Of a DNA stretch of 64,000 bases, positions 16,323 to 25,981 are shown one piece after another; position 1 is the stretch's first letter; every line of letters begins with the position of its first letter. The notes under the pieces were generated by a model. The model saw only the letters and a list, made by a program, of their open reading frames with translations. It had not been told where the DNA came from and searched no databases. The DNA is taken from the NCBI GenBank assembly GCA_017052515.1, contig JAFHKR010000039.1, positions 558,001 to 622,000 of the forward strand. Direction: 5' to 3'. The translations under genes were made by a program, and so were the position numbers. This stretch comes from Fictibacillus nanhaiensis (GTDB lineage: Bacteria > Bacillota > Bacilli > Bacillales > Fictibacillaceae).

Positions 16323-19300
16323 ATGAGTAGAAAAATCAGCAAAGTCTTAGTAGCAAACCGAGGAGAAATTGCAATTCGAATTTTCAGAGCCTGTACCGAA
16401 CTAGATATACGAACAGTAGCTATTTATTCAAAAGAAGATACGGGATCTTATCATCGTTATAAAGCTGATGAAGCCTATCTTGTAGGAGAGGGTAAGAAAC
16501 CGATCGATGCTTATCTTGATATCGAAGGCATTATTGAGATCGCTAAGACGAATGGTGTTGACGCGATTCATCCAGGATACGGCTTTTTATCAGAAAACAA
16601 AGAATTTGCAGAACGTTGTGATGAAGAAGGAATTATTTTCATTGGTCCGAACCAAAAACACCTCGATGTTTTCGGAGATAAAGTCAAAGCTAGACAAGCT
16701 GCTATCGATGCCAACATCCCAGTTATTCCGGGTAGTGATGGACCTGTTAACAGTCTTTCAGAAGTGAGAGACTTTGCTCTGAGCAACGGTTTTCCTATCA
16801 TTATCAAAGCTTCTATGGGTGGCGGCGGACGTGGAATGCGCATCGTGAGAAGTGAAAACTCCCTTGCGGAAAGTTATGACCGTGCAAAATCAGAAGCTAA
16901 AGCTGCGTTTGGTAAAGATGAAGTATATGTCGAAAAGTTTGTTGAGAACCCTAAACATATCGAAGTACAGATACTAGGAGATCATGAAGGCAATTTGGTA
17001 CATTTATATGAACGCGACTGTTCTGTACAAAGAAGGCATCAGAAGGTAGTTGAAGTTGCACCAAGTGTTTCTCTATCTGAAGAGCTACGTCATGATATCT
17101 GTCAATCCGCTGTATCTTTGATGGAGCATGTAGGTTACATCAATGCAGGTACAGTTGAGTACCTAGTAACACCAGATGGCAAATTTTATTTCATTGAAGT
17201 GAATCCAAGGGTTCAGGTAGAGCACACGATTACGGAAATGGTCACTGGTATTGATATCGTTCAATCGCAGATTCTTATCGCAGAAGGATACCCGCTACAC
17301 GGAAAAGAGATTGGTATTCCAAAGCAAGAAGATATCTATTGTCACGGCTATGCGATTCAATCCCGTGTAACTACAGAAGATCCTTCTAATCAGTTCATGC
17401 CTGATACGGGTAAGATTATGGCCTATCGTTCTGGTGGAGGCTTTGGCGTTCGTTTGGATGCTGGAAATGGATTTCAAGGTGCTATTATCACGCCTTTTTA
17501 TGATTCTTTACTCGTTAAGGTGTCAACGTGGGCTTTATCTTATGAGCAAGCAGCTTCTAAAATGTTAAGAAACTTAAAAGAGTTTCGGATCCGTGGTATC
17601 AAAACAAACATTGCCTTCCTTGAGAACGTAGTCACACACGAAAAGTTCTTGTCAGGTGATTATGATACCTCTTTCATTGATACAAGCAGTGAACTCTTCG
17701 TTTTTCCAAAGCGTAAAGATAGAGGGACGAAGATGCTTTCGTATATTGGGGCGACAACCATCAATGGATTTCCAGGACTTAGTAAGCAGGACAAACCTAA
17801 CTTTGCTAAACCAAGGATTCCGCAGATTAAACATTCTGAGCCGATTCCGAATGGGACGAAGCAATTGTTAGATGCTGAAGGGCCAGAAGCAGTATCTCGT
17901 TGGATAAAGGATCAAAAGAAACTACTTCTTACGGATACGACATTCCGCGACGGTCACCAATCATTATTAGCTACTCGCGTTCGTACGAATGATCTTCTTC
18001 ATATTGCTGAGCCGACTGCAAGATTATGGCCAGAGATGTTCTCACTTGAGATGTGGGGTGGAGCCACATTTGATGTTTCTTATCGTTTCCTAAATGAAGA
18101 TCCATGGGACCGCCTGATTAAGCTGAGAGAAAAGGCTCCGAATGTACTGTTCCAAATGTTACTGAGAGCTTCTAATGCGGTAGGGTACAAAAACTATCCA
18201 GATAATGTGGTTGAAGAATTCGTTAAAAAGTCAGCTATGGCAGGTATAGATGTCTTCCGTATCTTTGATAGCTTAAACTGGGTAGAAGGTATGAAAGTAG
18301 CAATTAGAGCGGTTCGTGAGACAGGAAAGATCGCTGAGGCTGCTATTTGCTATACAGGAGATATTTTAGATCCGAAACGAACAAAATATGATCTGAATTA
18401 TTATGTGAATCTAGCAAAAGAGCTTGAAGCTGAAGGGGCACATATACTAGCGATTAAAGATATGGCTGGTCTTTTAAAACCACAAGCTGCTTACGATTTA
18501 GTATCAGCGCTCAAAGAATCCATTAATATTCCAATCCATCTTCATACGCATGACACGAGCGGAAACGGAATCTATACGTATGCTAAAGCGGCTGAAGCAG
18601 GTGTGGATATCGTAGATGTTGCTGTAAGTTCAATGGCAGGTCAGACATCACAGCCGAGTGCAAATTCCCTTTACTACGCGCTAGCAGGAAACGAAAGACA
18701 ACCTGAAATGAACATTGACCATGTTAAAGACCTCTCTTCTTATTGGGAAGATATCAGGAAATATTATTCTGGGTTCGAAAGCAACTCAGCTGCACCAGAC
18801 CCAGAAGTATATGAGCATGAGATGCCAGGCGGTCAGTTTAGTAATCTTCAACAACAAGCAAAGGCAGTCGGCCTTGGTGAACGTTGGGATGAAGTAAAAC
18901 AGATGTATCGTAGAGTGAATGATATGTTTGGTGATGTGGTTAAAGTTACGCCATCTTCAAAAGTTGTAGGTGACATGGCTCTTTATATGGTTCAAAACAA
19001 TTTAACCGAAGATGATGTATATGATCGAGGAGATTCTTTGGATTTCCCTGACTCTGTTGTAGAATTCTTTCAAGGGTACCTAGGACAGCCGTATGAAGGT
19101 TTTCCTAGAGCACTGCAGCGCATCATCTTAAAAGGAAGAGAACCTCTGTCAGTGAGGCCTGGAGAGCTTTTAGAGGCGGCTGATTTTAATGACATGAAGG
19201 AAACGTTATTCCACAAGATAAATCGTCAAGTAACTAGTTTTGATGTGCTGGCGTATGCCTTATATCCAAAGGTATTCTTAGATCGAGAGAAGATGTATTC

Positions 19301-19766
19301 CCAATTTGGAGATATCTCAGTTCTTGATACTCCAACGTTCTTTTATGGGATGAAGCTTGGAGAAGAGATTGAAGTAGAGATCGAGCAAGGTAAAACGTTA
19401 ATCGTGAAACTCGTTTCAATCGGTGAGGCACAGAATGATGGATCAAGAGTTCTTTATTTTGAACTTAACGGTCAATCACGTGAAATCGTAGTTATCGACG
19501 AAAGTGCTAAAGTCACGGTATCTGCAAAGCAAAAGGTAGATCCTTCAAATCCTTCACAGATTGGTGCAAGTATGCCAGGAACTGTGATCAAAGTTCTAGT
19601 TGAAAAAGGGGAGAAGGTTAAAAAAGGTGACCACCTCATGATAACTGAGGCCATGAAGATGGAGACGACGGTTCAAGCTCCATTTGATGGAACCGTTAAA
19701 GAGATCTCTGTTCAAAACGGAGAGGGAATCGCTGCCGGCGATCTATTAATAGAGTTGATTAAGTAA
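16323..19766 (+). CDS. pycA: Pyruvate carboxylase
   Basis: Biotin-dependent carboxylation of pyruvate to oxaloacetate, the main anaplerotic reaction in Bacillus. The 1147-residue single-chain enzyme has, in order, biotin carboxylase (VANRGEIAIRIF at the start; ATP-grasp glycine loop MGGGGRGMR; about 1-450), the carboxyltransferase TIM barrel (TDTTFRDGHQSLLATR near 540; metal-site HLHTHDTSG), the PYC/OADA domain, and a biotinyl domain with EAMKMETT, biotin on Lys1112. Length matches the B. subtilis enzyme (1148). Ribosome binding site AAAAGGAGAGG. No clear terminator follows; instead a structured repeat lies downstream. Confidence 0.98.
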   Translation: MSRKISKVLVANRGEIAIRIFRACTELDIRTVAIYSKEDTGSYHRYKADEAYLVGEGKKPIDAYLDIEGIIEIAKTNGVDAIHPGYGFLSENKEFAERCDEEGIIFIGPNQKHLDVFGDKVKARQAAIDANIPVIPGSDGPVNSLSEVRDFALSNGFPIIIKASMGGGGRGMRIVRSENSLAESYDRAKSEAKAAFGKDEVYVEKFVENPKHIEVQILGDHEGNLVHLYERDCSVQRRHQKVVEVAPSVSLSEELRHDICQSAVSLMEHVGYINAGTVEYLVTPDGKFYFIEVNPRVQVEHTITEMVTGIDIVQSQILIAEGYPLHGKEIGIPKQEDIYCHGYAIQSRVTTEDPSNQFMPDTGKIMAYRSGGGFGVRLDAGNGFQGAIITPFYDSLLVKVSTWALSYEQAASKMLRNLKEFRIRGIKTNIAFLENVVTHEKFLSGDYDTSFIDTSSELFVFPKRKDRGTKMLSYIGATTINGFPGLSKQDKPNFAKPRIPQIKHSEPIPNGTKQLLDAEGPEAVSRWIKDQKKLLLTDTTFRDGHQSLLATRVRTNDLLHIAEPTARLWPEMFSLEMWGGATFDVSYRFLNEDPWDRLIKLREKAPNVLFQMLLRASNAVGYKNYPDNVVEEFVKKSAMAGIDVFRIFDSLNWVEGMKVAIRAVRETGKIAEAAICYTGDILDPKRTKYDLNYYVNLAKELEAEGAHILAIKDMAGLLKPQAAYDLVSALKESINIPIHLHTHDTSGNGIYTYAKAAEAGVDIVDVAVSSMAGQTSQPSANSLYYALAGNERQPEMNIDHVKDLSSYWEDIRKYYSGFESNSAAPDPEVYEHEMPGGQFSNLQQQAKAVGLGERWDEVKQMYRRVNDMFGDVVKVTPSSKVVGDMALYMVQNNLTEDDVYDRGDSLDFPDSVVEFFQGYLGQPYEGFPRALQRIILKGREPLSVRPGELLEAADFNDMKETLFHKINRQVTSFDVLAYALYPKVFLDREKMYSQFGDISVLDTPTFFYGMKLGEEIEVEIEQGKTLIVKLVSIGEAQNDGSRVLYFELNGQSREIVVIDESAKVTVSAKQKVDPSNPSQIGASMPGTVIKVLVEKGEKVKKGDHLMITEAMKMETTVQAPFDGTVKEISVQNGEGIAAGDLLIELIK

Positions 19767-19806
19767 AAATAAAACGGTCTTTTCTAAAAGATTGTGCTCT
19801 GACCTC

Positions 19807-19950
19807 CTTGTCACCTTTGACAATTGATTGGAGTGGAAGGTGCGAGACTCCTACGGGACAGGCGGGCAGCTGAGACACTTAAGAGTGAAACGTACGAATG
19901 TGGCTCAGCGTCTGCCCCGTGGAAAGCGAGCAGCCTGGAACGGAAATCAA
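19807..19950. repeat. Structured dispersed intergenic repeat, copy 1
   Basis: About 144 bases with a 5' mini-hairpin (TTGTC / GACAA), then an element bounded by TTGATT (19824) and AATCAA (19950). Inner arms pair, for example GCTGAG with CTCAGC. It has no convincing gene. Sequences of this kind (GTGGAAGGTGCGAGACTCCT ... GGAAAGCGAGC) are, to my knowledge, common between genes of many Bacillaceae. A second, interrupted copy lies at 61.9 kb. It occupies most of the 260-base pycA-ctaA gap. Confidence 0.75.
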
Positions 19951-19983
19951 TACTTCCAAAAGCAACATACGATAACAGCAAAA

Positions 19984-20023
19984 TAAAAAACCCAAGGTGC
20001 AAACCGTGCACCTTGGGTTTTTT
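19984..20023. terminator. Bidirectional terminator between pycA and ctaA
   Basis: A 14-bp stem, AAACCCAAGGTGCA and its complement, with a five-base loop and T-runs on both strands. The ctaA stop is at 20027. Confidence 0.92.
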
Positions 20024-20026
20024 GAT

Positions 20027-20923
20027 TTACTTTCGATATACGATTAAAGCTAAGTAGCTCAGTGTTCCAAACAAGAAAGAGATGATCAATCCATGCCCAA
20101 GGGCTACGAATAAGTTTAAGTTTGAATAAACGATCAATGCTCCTGATACACCTTGGAGGATGACGAATAGGAGAGCGAACTGAAATCCTTTTGTTACTAC
20201 TTTTTGATCGCTGTAGTACTTTCTCGCGTGATACCAAGAATATACGATCCAAATAAAAAGTACGATAGCCGCAATACGGTGCAACAAATGAATGCTAGCT
20301 TGAGATCCTATCGTTGCAAATATGGTTCCGTTACATAACGGGAACTCTGGACCACATCCCATGCTTGAGCCGGTATGTCTTACGAGTGCACCCGTATATA
20401 CAACCGCATATAGATACGCAAATAACCAATAGATATTTTTCTTGAATCCTGGTGATACTTTCGCTATAAATGGGCGATCAGGATCTTCAAAAGAAAGAAT
20501 CGCGATCAACAGAACACTTGCAAACGAAACGAGTGAAAAGCCAAAATGAGAAGCAAGAACAGCTGAAGATTGACTCCAAACAACTGCAGCGGCTCCTAAA
20601 AGGCCTTGAAGGATAATAAAGAATACCGCTGATCCAGCTAGAATCTTTATTTCTTTTCTATGCGGGTCTCTTCTCCATGCCCAAATCGCGAGTATGATAA
20701 CGAGAAGACCAAGCCATGCTGACACAAACCGGTGACTTACCTCAATAATCGTTTCAAGTTTAGGTGCTGTAGGCAAGATCTCTCCATAACAGAGGGGCCA
20801 AGAATTACCGCATCCGTCTCCCGAGCCTGTTTTTGTTACAACAGCTCCCATTAGCAATACGAGCAACATTCCTAGTGAAGTAATAATAGAATAAATCTGA
20901 TAAAATCTTTTCAATTCATTCAC
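20027..20923 (-). CDS. ctaA: Heme A synthase (COX15/CtaA family)
   Basis: Converts heme O to heme A by oxidising a methyl group; an eight-helix membrane enzyme. The 298-residue protein shows the family internal duplication: each half has a Cys pair in an extracellular loop (CGNSWPLC in the first, CGPEFPLC in the second) and conserved heme-ligand histidines (VSHRF, ASHFGFS, LLHRIA, GHGLI). GAVVTKTGSGDGCG near the N-terminus is diagnostic. The GTG at 20923 is used; TTG at 20914 after AGGTG is an alternative. It is divergent from ctaB, which makes its substrate. Confidence 0.95.
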   Translation of the reverse strand: MNELKRFYQIYSIITSLGMLLVLLMGAVVTKTGSGDGCGNSWPLCYGEILPTAPKLETIIEVSHRFVSAWLGLLVIILAIWAWRRDPHRKEIKILAGSAVFFIILQGLLGAAAVVWSQSSAVLASHFGFSLVSFASVLLIAILSFEDPDRPFIAKVSPGFKKNIYWLFAYLYAVVYTGALVRHTGSSMGCGPEFPLCNGTIFATIGSQASIHLLHRIAAIVLFIWIVYSWYHARKYYSDQKVVTKGFQFALLFVILQGVSGALIVYSNLNLFVALGHGLIISFLFGTLSYLALIVYRK

Positions 20924-21262
20924 CTGCTTTTTTTGTCCTATAACCGTTCACAAATTTGTAATAATTTCAACAAGTATTCCAAACACTTCCATCGTACAAA
21001 TAATATAAGATAGTGTCTATATTAGTCGAAGTATACAAAGGACTTGATTTGTTTTATAATGTTAGAGGACATTTTCTTTATATATTCTTTATATATCACT
21101 ATCCTATCATATAGGTAAAACGTTCTACTTTACATATTGTGAACAGATGAAGACATTTTTTTACCGTTGATTTTAGAGTCAAGCCCATATAGAATGAATG
21201 AGGGCTTAAATAACAGCAAAAGCAAGATTTGGAACATTTTACTCTAAAAGGAGGTGTATCTG
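20924..21262. promoter_or_regulatory. Divergent ctaA-ctaB control region, with ResD-like boxes
   Basis: A 339-base AT-rich region without a gene. On the minus strand TTTGTGAAC (20954-20946) matches the ResD-type box TTTGTGAAT at eight of nine positions, and ATTGTGAAC on the plus strand at 21136-21144 at seven of nine. In B. subtilis ctaA and ctaB are ResD-regulated. The consensus is from memory, so these are candidates only. Confidence 0.4.
21031..21059 (+). promoter_or_regulatory. Candidate sigma-A promoter for ctaB
   Basis: TATACA (21031-21036), 17-base spacer, TATAAT (21054-21059). The -10 is perfect and the -35 matches at four of six positions. It would give a leader of about 195 bases before ctaB. 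Confidence 0.4.
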
Positions 21263-22198
21263 TTGAGCAAAACTCCAACTGCATATGAAGTCGCTAACAA
21301 AGTAATGGAACCTGGACCTCTATCTGAAGCGAATCCTACAGGCACCTGGAAAGATTTTTTGACCATCGCGAAGCTCGGGATCGTTATGAGTAACTTGATT
21401 ACGACATTTGCTGGATTCTTTCTAGCTTTAAAATATAACAATCTTTTATTTTCCGACAAGATTGGTGATTTAGTTCTTTGTATTTTAGGTGCAGCACTCG
21501 TTATCGCAGGTGGTTGCTGCTTAAATAACTATATTGATAGAGATATAGACCAACTGATGGAACGTACGATTGAGAGGCCGACAGTTACAGGCAGGATTAG
21601 TGCGAATCAAGTTCTTTGGGTAGGTATTATTCTTTCCGCAATCGGAACAGTTATGCTTGCCATGACAACATTAACCGCAGCCGTAATGGGATTGATCGGA
21701 CTTTTCGTATATGTCGTTGTTTACACGATGTGGCTCAAACGAACGCATTCTATTAATACGGTAGTCGGAGGTATATCTGGGGCGGTACCGCCATTAATTG
21801 GTTGGGCGGCTGTAGATGCAAACCTTCATTGGGTTGCGTGGATCTTATTCTTGATCATGTTTTTATGGCAACCACCACACTTTTTGGCGCTTGCGATGAA
21901 ACGTTGTGAAGATTATCGAAAAGCGGGAATTCCGATGCTTCCTGTTGTATCCGGTTTCGCATTAACGAAACGTCAGATGATTTGGTATGTAGCCGCATTA
22001 CTTCCTGTGTCTCTTTACCTTTTTGAATTTGGTATCGTCTACTTGATCTTGGCTGCTGTGTTAGGAACAGGTTGGCTGATTCTAGCATTATCAGGGTTAA
22101 AGACTAAAGATGACATGAAGTGGGCTCGTATGATGTTCGTGTATTCGTTGAATTATATGACCATTATGTTTGTTGCTATGATCTTAGTGAACATATAG
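21263..22198 (+). CDS. ctaB: Heme O synthase (protoheme IX farnesyltransferase)
   Basis: Transfers a farnesyl group to heme B, giving heme O for CtaA and the oxidase. The 311-residue protein is a UbiA-superfamily membrane prenyltransferase with about eight helices. The first Asp-rich motif is [12 protein letters not shown] around residues 90-101, followed by [12 protein letters not shown]; the second loop includes [24 protein letters not shown]. The start is TTG at 21263, eight bases after AAGGAGG; an in-frame GTG at 21254 overlaps that site. It precedes ctaC with a 263-base gap containing one weak hairpin. Confidence 0.95.
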   Translation: MSKTPTAYEVANKVMEPGPLSEANPTGTWKDFLTIAKLGIVMSNLITTFAGFFLALKYNNLLFSDKIGDLVLCILGAALVIAGGCCLNNYIDRDIDQLMERTIERPTVTGRISANQVLWVGIILSAIGTVMLAMTTLTAAVMGLIGLFVYVVVYTMWLKRTHSINTVVGGISGAVPPLIGWAAVDANLHWVAWILFLIMFLWQPPHFLALAMKRCEDYRKAGIPMLPVVSGFALTKRQMIWYVAALLPVSLYLFEFGIVYLILAAVLGTGWLILALSGLKTKDDMKWARMMFVYSLNYMTIMFVAMILVNI

Positions 22199-22209
22199 AT
22201 TTTTATGCT

Positions 22210-22233
22210 GGAACAGCGCAATTGTGCTGTTCC
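22210..22233 (+). other. Weak hairpin in the ctaB-ctaC gap
   Basis: GGAACAGC (22210-22217) pairs with GCTGTTCC (22226-22233), but no T-run follows. It may attenuate ctaB read-through. In the rest of the 22199-22461 gap I see no gene and no cre or promoter sequence I could defend. Confidence 0.35.
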
Positions 22234-22461
22234 TATAATCGCCTTTACATAAAAGGGCTTTCATAAAAAAGTATGGATGAAGCCTAATTCTTTGTAATCA
22301 CTCAATAGAGAGTGAGACAACTAGTTGATCGAGAACAATTTAGTGTTACAGCGTAAGATTTACTTTTGCTATTTCCATTCAAATAACCTATTTATTTGAA
22401 TTGAATAGATAGAACATTCAGTCAAAACAGACTACAACGAGAAAGTGGGGTATATGTAGTG

Positions 22462-23481
22462 ATGAAAAAATGGCTACAAAAAGGGCGTTTTCTTTCCTTA
22501 TTTGCCATGTTGGCTCTTCTTTTGATGGGGTGCGGAGATCCGACTCTATCAACTTTAATTCCGCAAGGTGAAGTTGCTGACAAACAGTTCCAGCTGATGC
22601 TGATCTCTATTAGTATTATGATCCTGGTCCTGGTGGTAGTTTTCGTTCTTTATGCATTCGTATTATTGAAGTTTAGAAAGAGAAAAGGTGACGAATCTAC
22701 ACCTAAGCAAGTGGAAGGTAACCACATGCTTGAACTATTATGGACAGTTATTCCGATTCTTTTGCTTATCATCTTGGCTGTACCAACTGTTATGAGAACG
22801 TTTGAATTCTCTGCAGATGCAAAACCAGCTTCTAAGAACGAGCTAAGCATCAAGGTTACTGGACACCAATATTGGTGGGAGTTTGAGTATCCGAAAGAAG
22901 AATTAATCACTTCTCAGGAATTGGTTCTTCCAGCAGATACGAAAGTACACGTTGAATTATCATCTGCTGATGTCATTCACTCTTTCTGGATTCCTTCACT
23001 AGCTGGTAAGACGGATACGAACCCTGGTGATAAAAACAAGAACTACATGTGGTTTGATACGGGAAGCAAGACAGATGTAGTGTACAAAGGGAAATGTGCT
23101 GAGCTTTGTGGTGCATCCCATGCTTTAATGGATTTTAAAGTAAGAGTTGTTTCTAAAGAAGACTACAAGAACTGGGTTGCGGGCTATAAAGCGGCTGACG
23201 AAAAATCTTCTGCTAATGCTGATGGACAACAAGTCTTTGAAAAGAACTGTTTATCTTGTCATGCTGTCGGACAAAACGGCGGGAACACAGGACCTAGCTT
23301 AACTGGTTTTGGGGATAAAGACCGTGTAGCAGGTATCTTAGAACATGATAAAGAAAATCTGAAAAAGTGGATCAAGGATCCTCAAGAAGTGAAACCAGGT
23401 AATAACATGCCTAAAGTTAATCTTTCTGATGAGGAAATTGATGCTGTTTCAGATTACTTGTTAGGTCTTAAATTGAAATAG
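22462..23481 (+). CDS. ctaC: Cytochrome caa3 oxidase subunit II with fused cytochrome c domain
   Basis: Accepts electrons through its own cytochrome c domain and passes them to CuA. The 339-residue lipoprotein has lipobox LLMGC (Cys24), two membrane helices (about 40-70 and 92-112), the CuA cupredoxin domain with conserved HQYWWEFEYP and CAELCGASH (Cys212, Cys216), and a C-terminal class I cytochrome c with CLSCH (Cys263, Cys266, His267) and axial Met in GNNMP. The fused heme domain defines a caa3-type enzyme. The ATG at 22462 is preferred to the GTG one codon upstream. First gene of ctaCDEF. Confidence 0.96.
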   Translation: MKKWLQKGRFLSLFAMLALLLMGCGDPTLSTLIPQGEVADKQFQLMLISISIMILVLVVVFVLYAFVLLKFRKRKGDESTPKQVEGNHMLELLWTVIPILLLIILAVPTVMRTFEFSADAKPASKNELSIKVTGHQYWWEFEYPKEELITSQELVLPADTKVHVELSSADVIHSFWIPSLAGKTDTNPGDKNKNYMWFDTGSKTDVVYKGKCAELCGASHALMDFKVRVVSKEDYKNWVAGYKAADEKSSANADGQQVFEKNCLSCHAVGQNGGNTGPSLTGFGDKDRVAGILEHDKENLKKWIKDPQEVKPGNNMPKVNLSDEEIDAVSDYLLGLKLK

Positions 23482-23512
23482 TCTTAAGCATTGCAAAAAA
23501 GGAGGTTACACC

Positions 23513-25357
23513 GTGGCAACTCACGAAAGTCACAAAAAGAGAAGTGGGTTAATGGATTGGCTCACTACCGTTGACCATAAAAAGATCGGGATTCTGTATC
23601 TTTTGGCTGGTGGCTTCTTCTTCTTAATCGGAGGACTTGAAGCAGTTTTAATGCGTATTCAACTTATGGAACCAGACAGCAAGATTTTCACTGGTGAACT
23701 TTATAATCAATTGTTAACGATGCATGGAACAACGATGATCTTCTTGGCAGCTATGCCGATCATCTTTGGTTTTATGAATGCGATCGTTCCCTTACAGTTA
23801 GGTGCTCGTGACGTAGCGTTTCCTTATGTGAACGCAGTCGGATTCTGGTTATTCTTCTTCGGGGGAGTGCTTTTGAACTTAAGTTGGTTCTTAGGTGGAG
23901 CTCCAGAAGCTGGATGGACAGCTTATGCACCTTTATCCACGGTAGCAGAAGACACGGGTGTTGATTTCTATGTACTGGGTCTTCAGATTGCCGGAGCAGG
24001 TACTCTTGCAGGAGGAATTAACTTCCTTGTAACGATTATCAACATGCGTGCCCCTGGTATGACATTCATGCGTATGCCATTGTTCACGTGGGCTTCATTT
24101 GTTACTTCAGGACTTATTCTTTTCGCGTTCCCTGCACTTACAGTAGGATTCTTCTTACTAATGTTCGAACGTGTATTTGATGCAAATTTCTTTAATCCAG
24201 ATATGGGTGGTAACATTTTAATCTGGGAACACATTTTCTGGATCTTTGGTCACCCGGAAGTTTATATCTTAATTCTTCCAGCATTCGGTATTATCTCTGA
24301 AGTTATTTCTACATTCTCTAATAAGCGCTTGTTCGGTTATAGCGCAATGGTTTTTGCAACAGTACTTATCGGTTTCCTAGGCTTCATGGTTTGGGTTCAC
24401 CACATGTTCACGGTTGGTTTAGGACCTGTAGCTAACTCAATCTTCGCTGTAGCAACGATGGCGATCGCCATTCCAACAGGTGTTAAGATCTTTAACTGGA
24501 TCTTTACGATGTGGGGCGGACAGATTCGTTTCTCGACAGCTATGCTATTTGCAGTAGGTTTCGTACCAACGTTCGTAATGGGTGGAGTAACAGGGGTTAT
24601 GCTTTCTGTACCTGCTGCTGACTACCAATACCATGATAGTTATTTTGTAGTAGCTCACTTCCACTACGTAATCGTAGGTGGTTTGATTTTAGGATTATTC
24701 TCAGGTTTATACTACTGGTACCCTAGAATGTTTAACCGCGTATTAAATGAAACACTTGGAAAGTGGAACTTTTGGTTGTTCTTTATTGGTTTCCATTTAA
24801 CGTTCTTCCCTCAACACTGGTTAGGACTAATGGGGATGCCTAGACGTGTTTATACATATATGTCTGGCCAAGAACTTGACGGAGCAAACTTTGTAAGTAC
24901 GATCGGTGCAATCCTTATGGGAGCTGGAACAATCGTACTTTTAATCAACATCATTATTTCAGCATCTTCTAAATATGCAACAACAAAAGATCCATGGGAT
25001 GGTCGTACACTTGAATGGTCTATGCCAGTACCAACTCCAGAATACAACTTTGCTCAAACACCACTCGTTCGTGGTCTTGATGCATTGTATGTTGAAAAAA
25101 CAGCTGGAAACGGCGAGATGACACCTGCAGAACCTGTAGGAGAGATTCATATGCCAAACGGATCAATTCTACCGTTCATTTTATCTTTAGGCATGTTTAT
25201 TGCTGGTTTTGGTTTTATCTACTCAAACTGGTACGTAGCAGGAGCAGGACTCGGGCTTGTATTGATCACCATGTTCCTACGTTCTATTATTGATGATCAT
25301 GGGTATCATATTCATAAAGAAGAAGTTGAAGCAGACATTAAAGGGGGTAGAGCTTAA
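23513..25357 (+). CDS. ctaD: Cytochrome caa3 oxidase subunit I
   Basis: Catalytic heme-copper subunit that reduces oxygen and pumps protons. The 614-residue protein has at least twelve helices. Visible ligands: HGTTM (heme a His, first third), WIFGHPEVYILILP (CuB His cross-linked to Tyr), VWVHHMF (the CuB His pair) and VAHFHYVIVGG (heme a3 and a ligands). The HPEVY motif indicates an A-type oxidase with a K-channel tyrosine. The start is GTG with AAAGGAGG eight bases upstream. Its stop overlaps the ctaE start by one base, so translation is coupled. Confidence 0.98.
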   Translation: MATHESHKKRSGLMDWLTTVDHKKIGILYLLAGGFFFLIGGLEAVLMRIQLMEPDSKIFTGELYNQLLTMHGTTMIFLAAMPIIFGFMNAIVPLQLGARDVAFPYVNAVGFWLFFFGGVLLNLSWFLGGAPEAGWTAYAPLSTVAEDTGVDFYVLGLQIAGAGTLAGGINFLVTIINMRAPGMTFMRMPLFTWASFVTSGLILFAFPALTVGFFLLMFERVFDANFFNPDMGGNILIWEHIFWIFGHPEVYILILPAFGIISEVISTFSNKRLFGYSAMVFATVLIGFLGFMVWVHHMFTVGLGPVANSIFAVATMAIAIPTGVKIFNWIFTMWGGQIRFSTAMLFAVGFVPTFVMGGVTGVMLSVPAADYQYHDSYFVVAHFHYVIVGGLILGLFSGLYYWYPRMFNRVLNETLGKWNFWLFFIGFHLTFFPQHWLGLMGMPRRVYTYMSGQELDGANFVSTIGAILMGAGTIVLLINIIISASSKYATTKDPWDGRTLEWSMPVPTPEYNFAQTPLVRGLDALYVEKTAGNGEMTPAEPVGEIHMPNGSILPFILSLGMFIAGFGFIYSNWYVAGAGLGLVLITMFLRSIIDDHGYHIHKEEVEADIKGGRA

Positions 25358-25977
25358 TGAATGCTGGAGAACGTTTAACAGATGCTAATTTCCCTGCTCA
25401 TCCTGAAAAAGCTACCCTTGAAGGTAAGAATAAATTTTTAGGATTCTGGTTATTCCTTGGTGGAGAAACGGTGTTGTTTGCAACACTTTTTGGGACATAT
25501 CTTGGTCTTAGAAACATGCATTTAGATGGTCCTTCTGGGGAAGAACTATTTTCACTGCCATTAGTATTTCTAGCTACAATGCTGCTACTTACTAGTTCAC
25601 TTACGAGTGTGTACGCAGTACTTTCTTTAAAGCAGAACAAAGTACGCTCTTTACAAGGCTGGTTCCTGGTAACCTTATTATTAGGTCTTGGGTTCTTAGG
25701 CCTAGAGATTTATGAGTTCATACATTATGTTCACGAAGGTCATACGTTTACTAGTTCTGCATTTGGTTCAGCTTTCTATACATTAGTTGGTTTCCACGGA
25801 GCTCACGTATTGTTCGGAATTCTATGGATCACTACGTTGTTAGCAAGAAACTGGAACAGAGGAATCACATTATCTAATGCTCCAAAGTATTATTTGTTTG
25901 CTCTATATTGGCACTTTGTCGATGTTGTATGGGTATTCATTTTTACTGTTGTTTATCTAATGGGAAAGGTAGGCTAA
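25357..25977 (+). CDS. ctaE: Cytochrome caa3 oxidase subunit III
   Basis: A 206-residue membrane subunit with five helices, the bacterial short form of subunit III, which stabilises the oxidase and proton uptake. Recognisable segments are FLGFWLFLGGETVLFATLFGTYL at the N-terminus, EFIHYVHEGHTFTSSAFGSAFYTLVGFHGAHV in the middle (the conserved HGAHV), and YWHFVDVVWVFIF at the end. The ATG overlaps the ctaD stop (TAATG) and the next gene follows after four bases, so it is firmly inside the operon. Confidence 0.96.
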   Translation: MNAGERLTDANFPAHPEKATLEGKNKFLGFWLFLGGETVLFATLFGTYLGLRNMHLDGPSGEELFSLPLVFLATMLLLTSSLTSVYAVLSLKQNKVRSLQGWFLVTLLLGLGFLGLEIYEFIHYVHEGHTFTSSAFGSAFYTLVGFHGAHVLFGILWITTLLARNWNRGITLSNAPKYYLFALYWHFVDVVWVFIFTVVYLMGKVG

Positions 25978-25981
25978 ACTC

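Noticed and set aside
19824-20057. 77-codon open frame across the first repeat copy and the ctaA terminator
   Set aside because: It runs through a repeat and a terminator hairpin and has no ribosome binding site.
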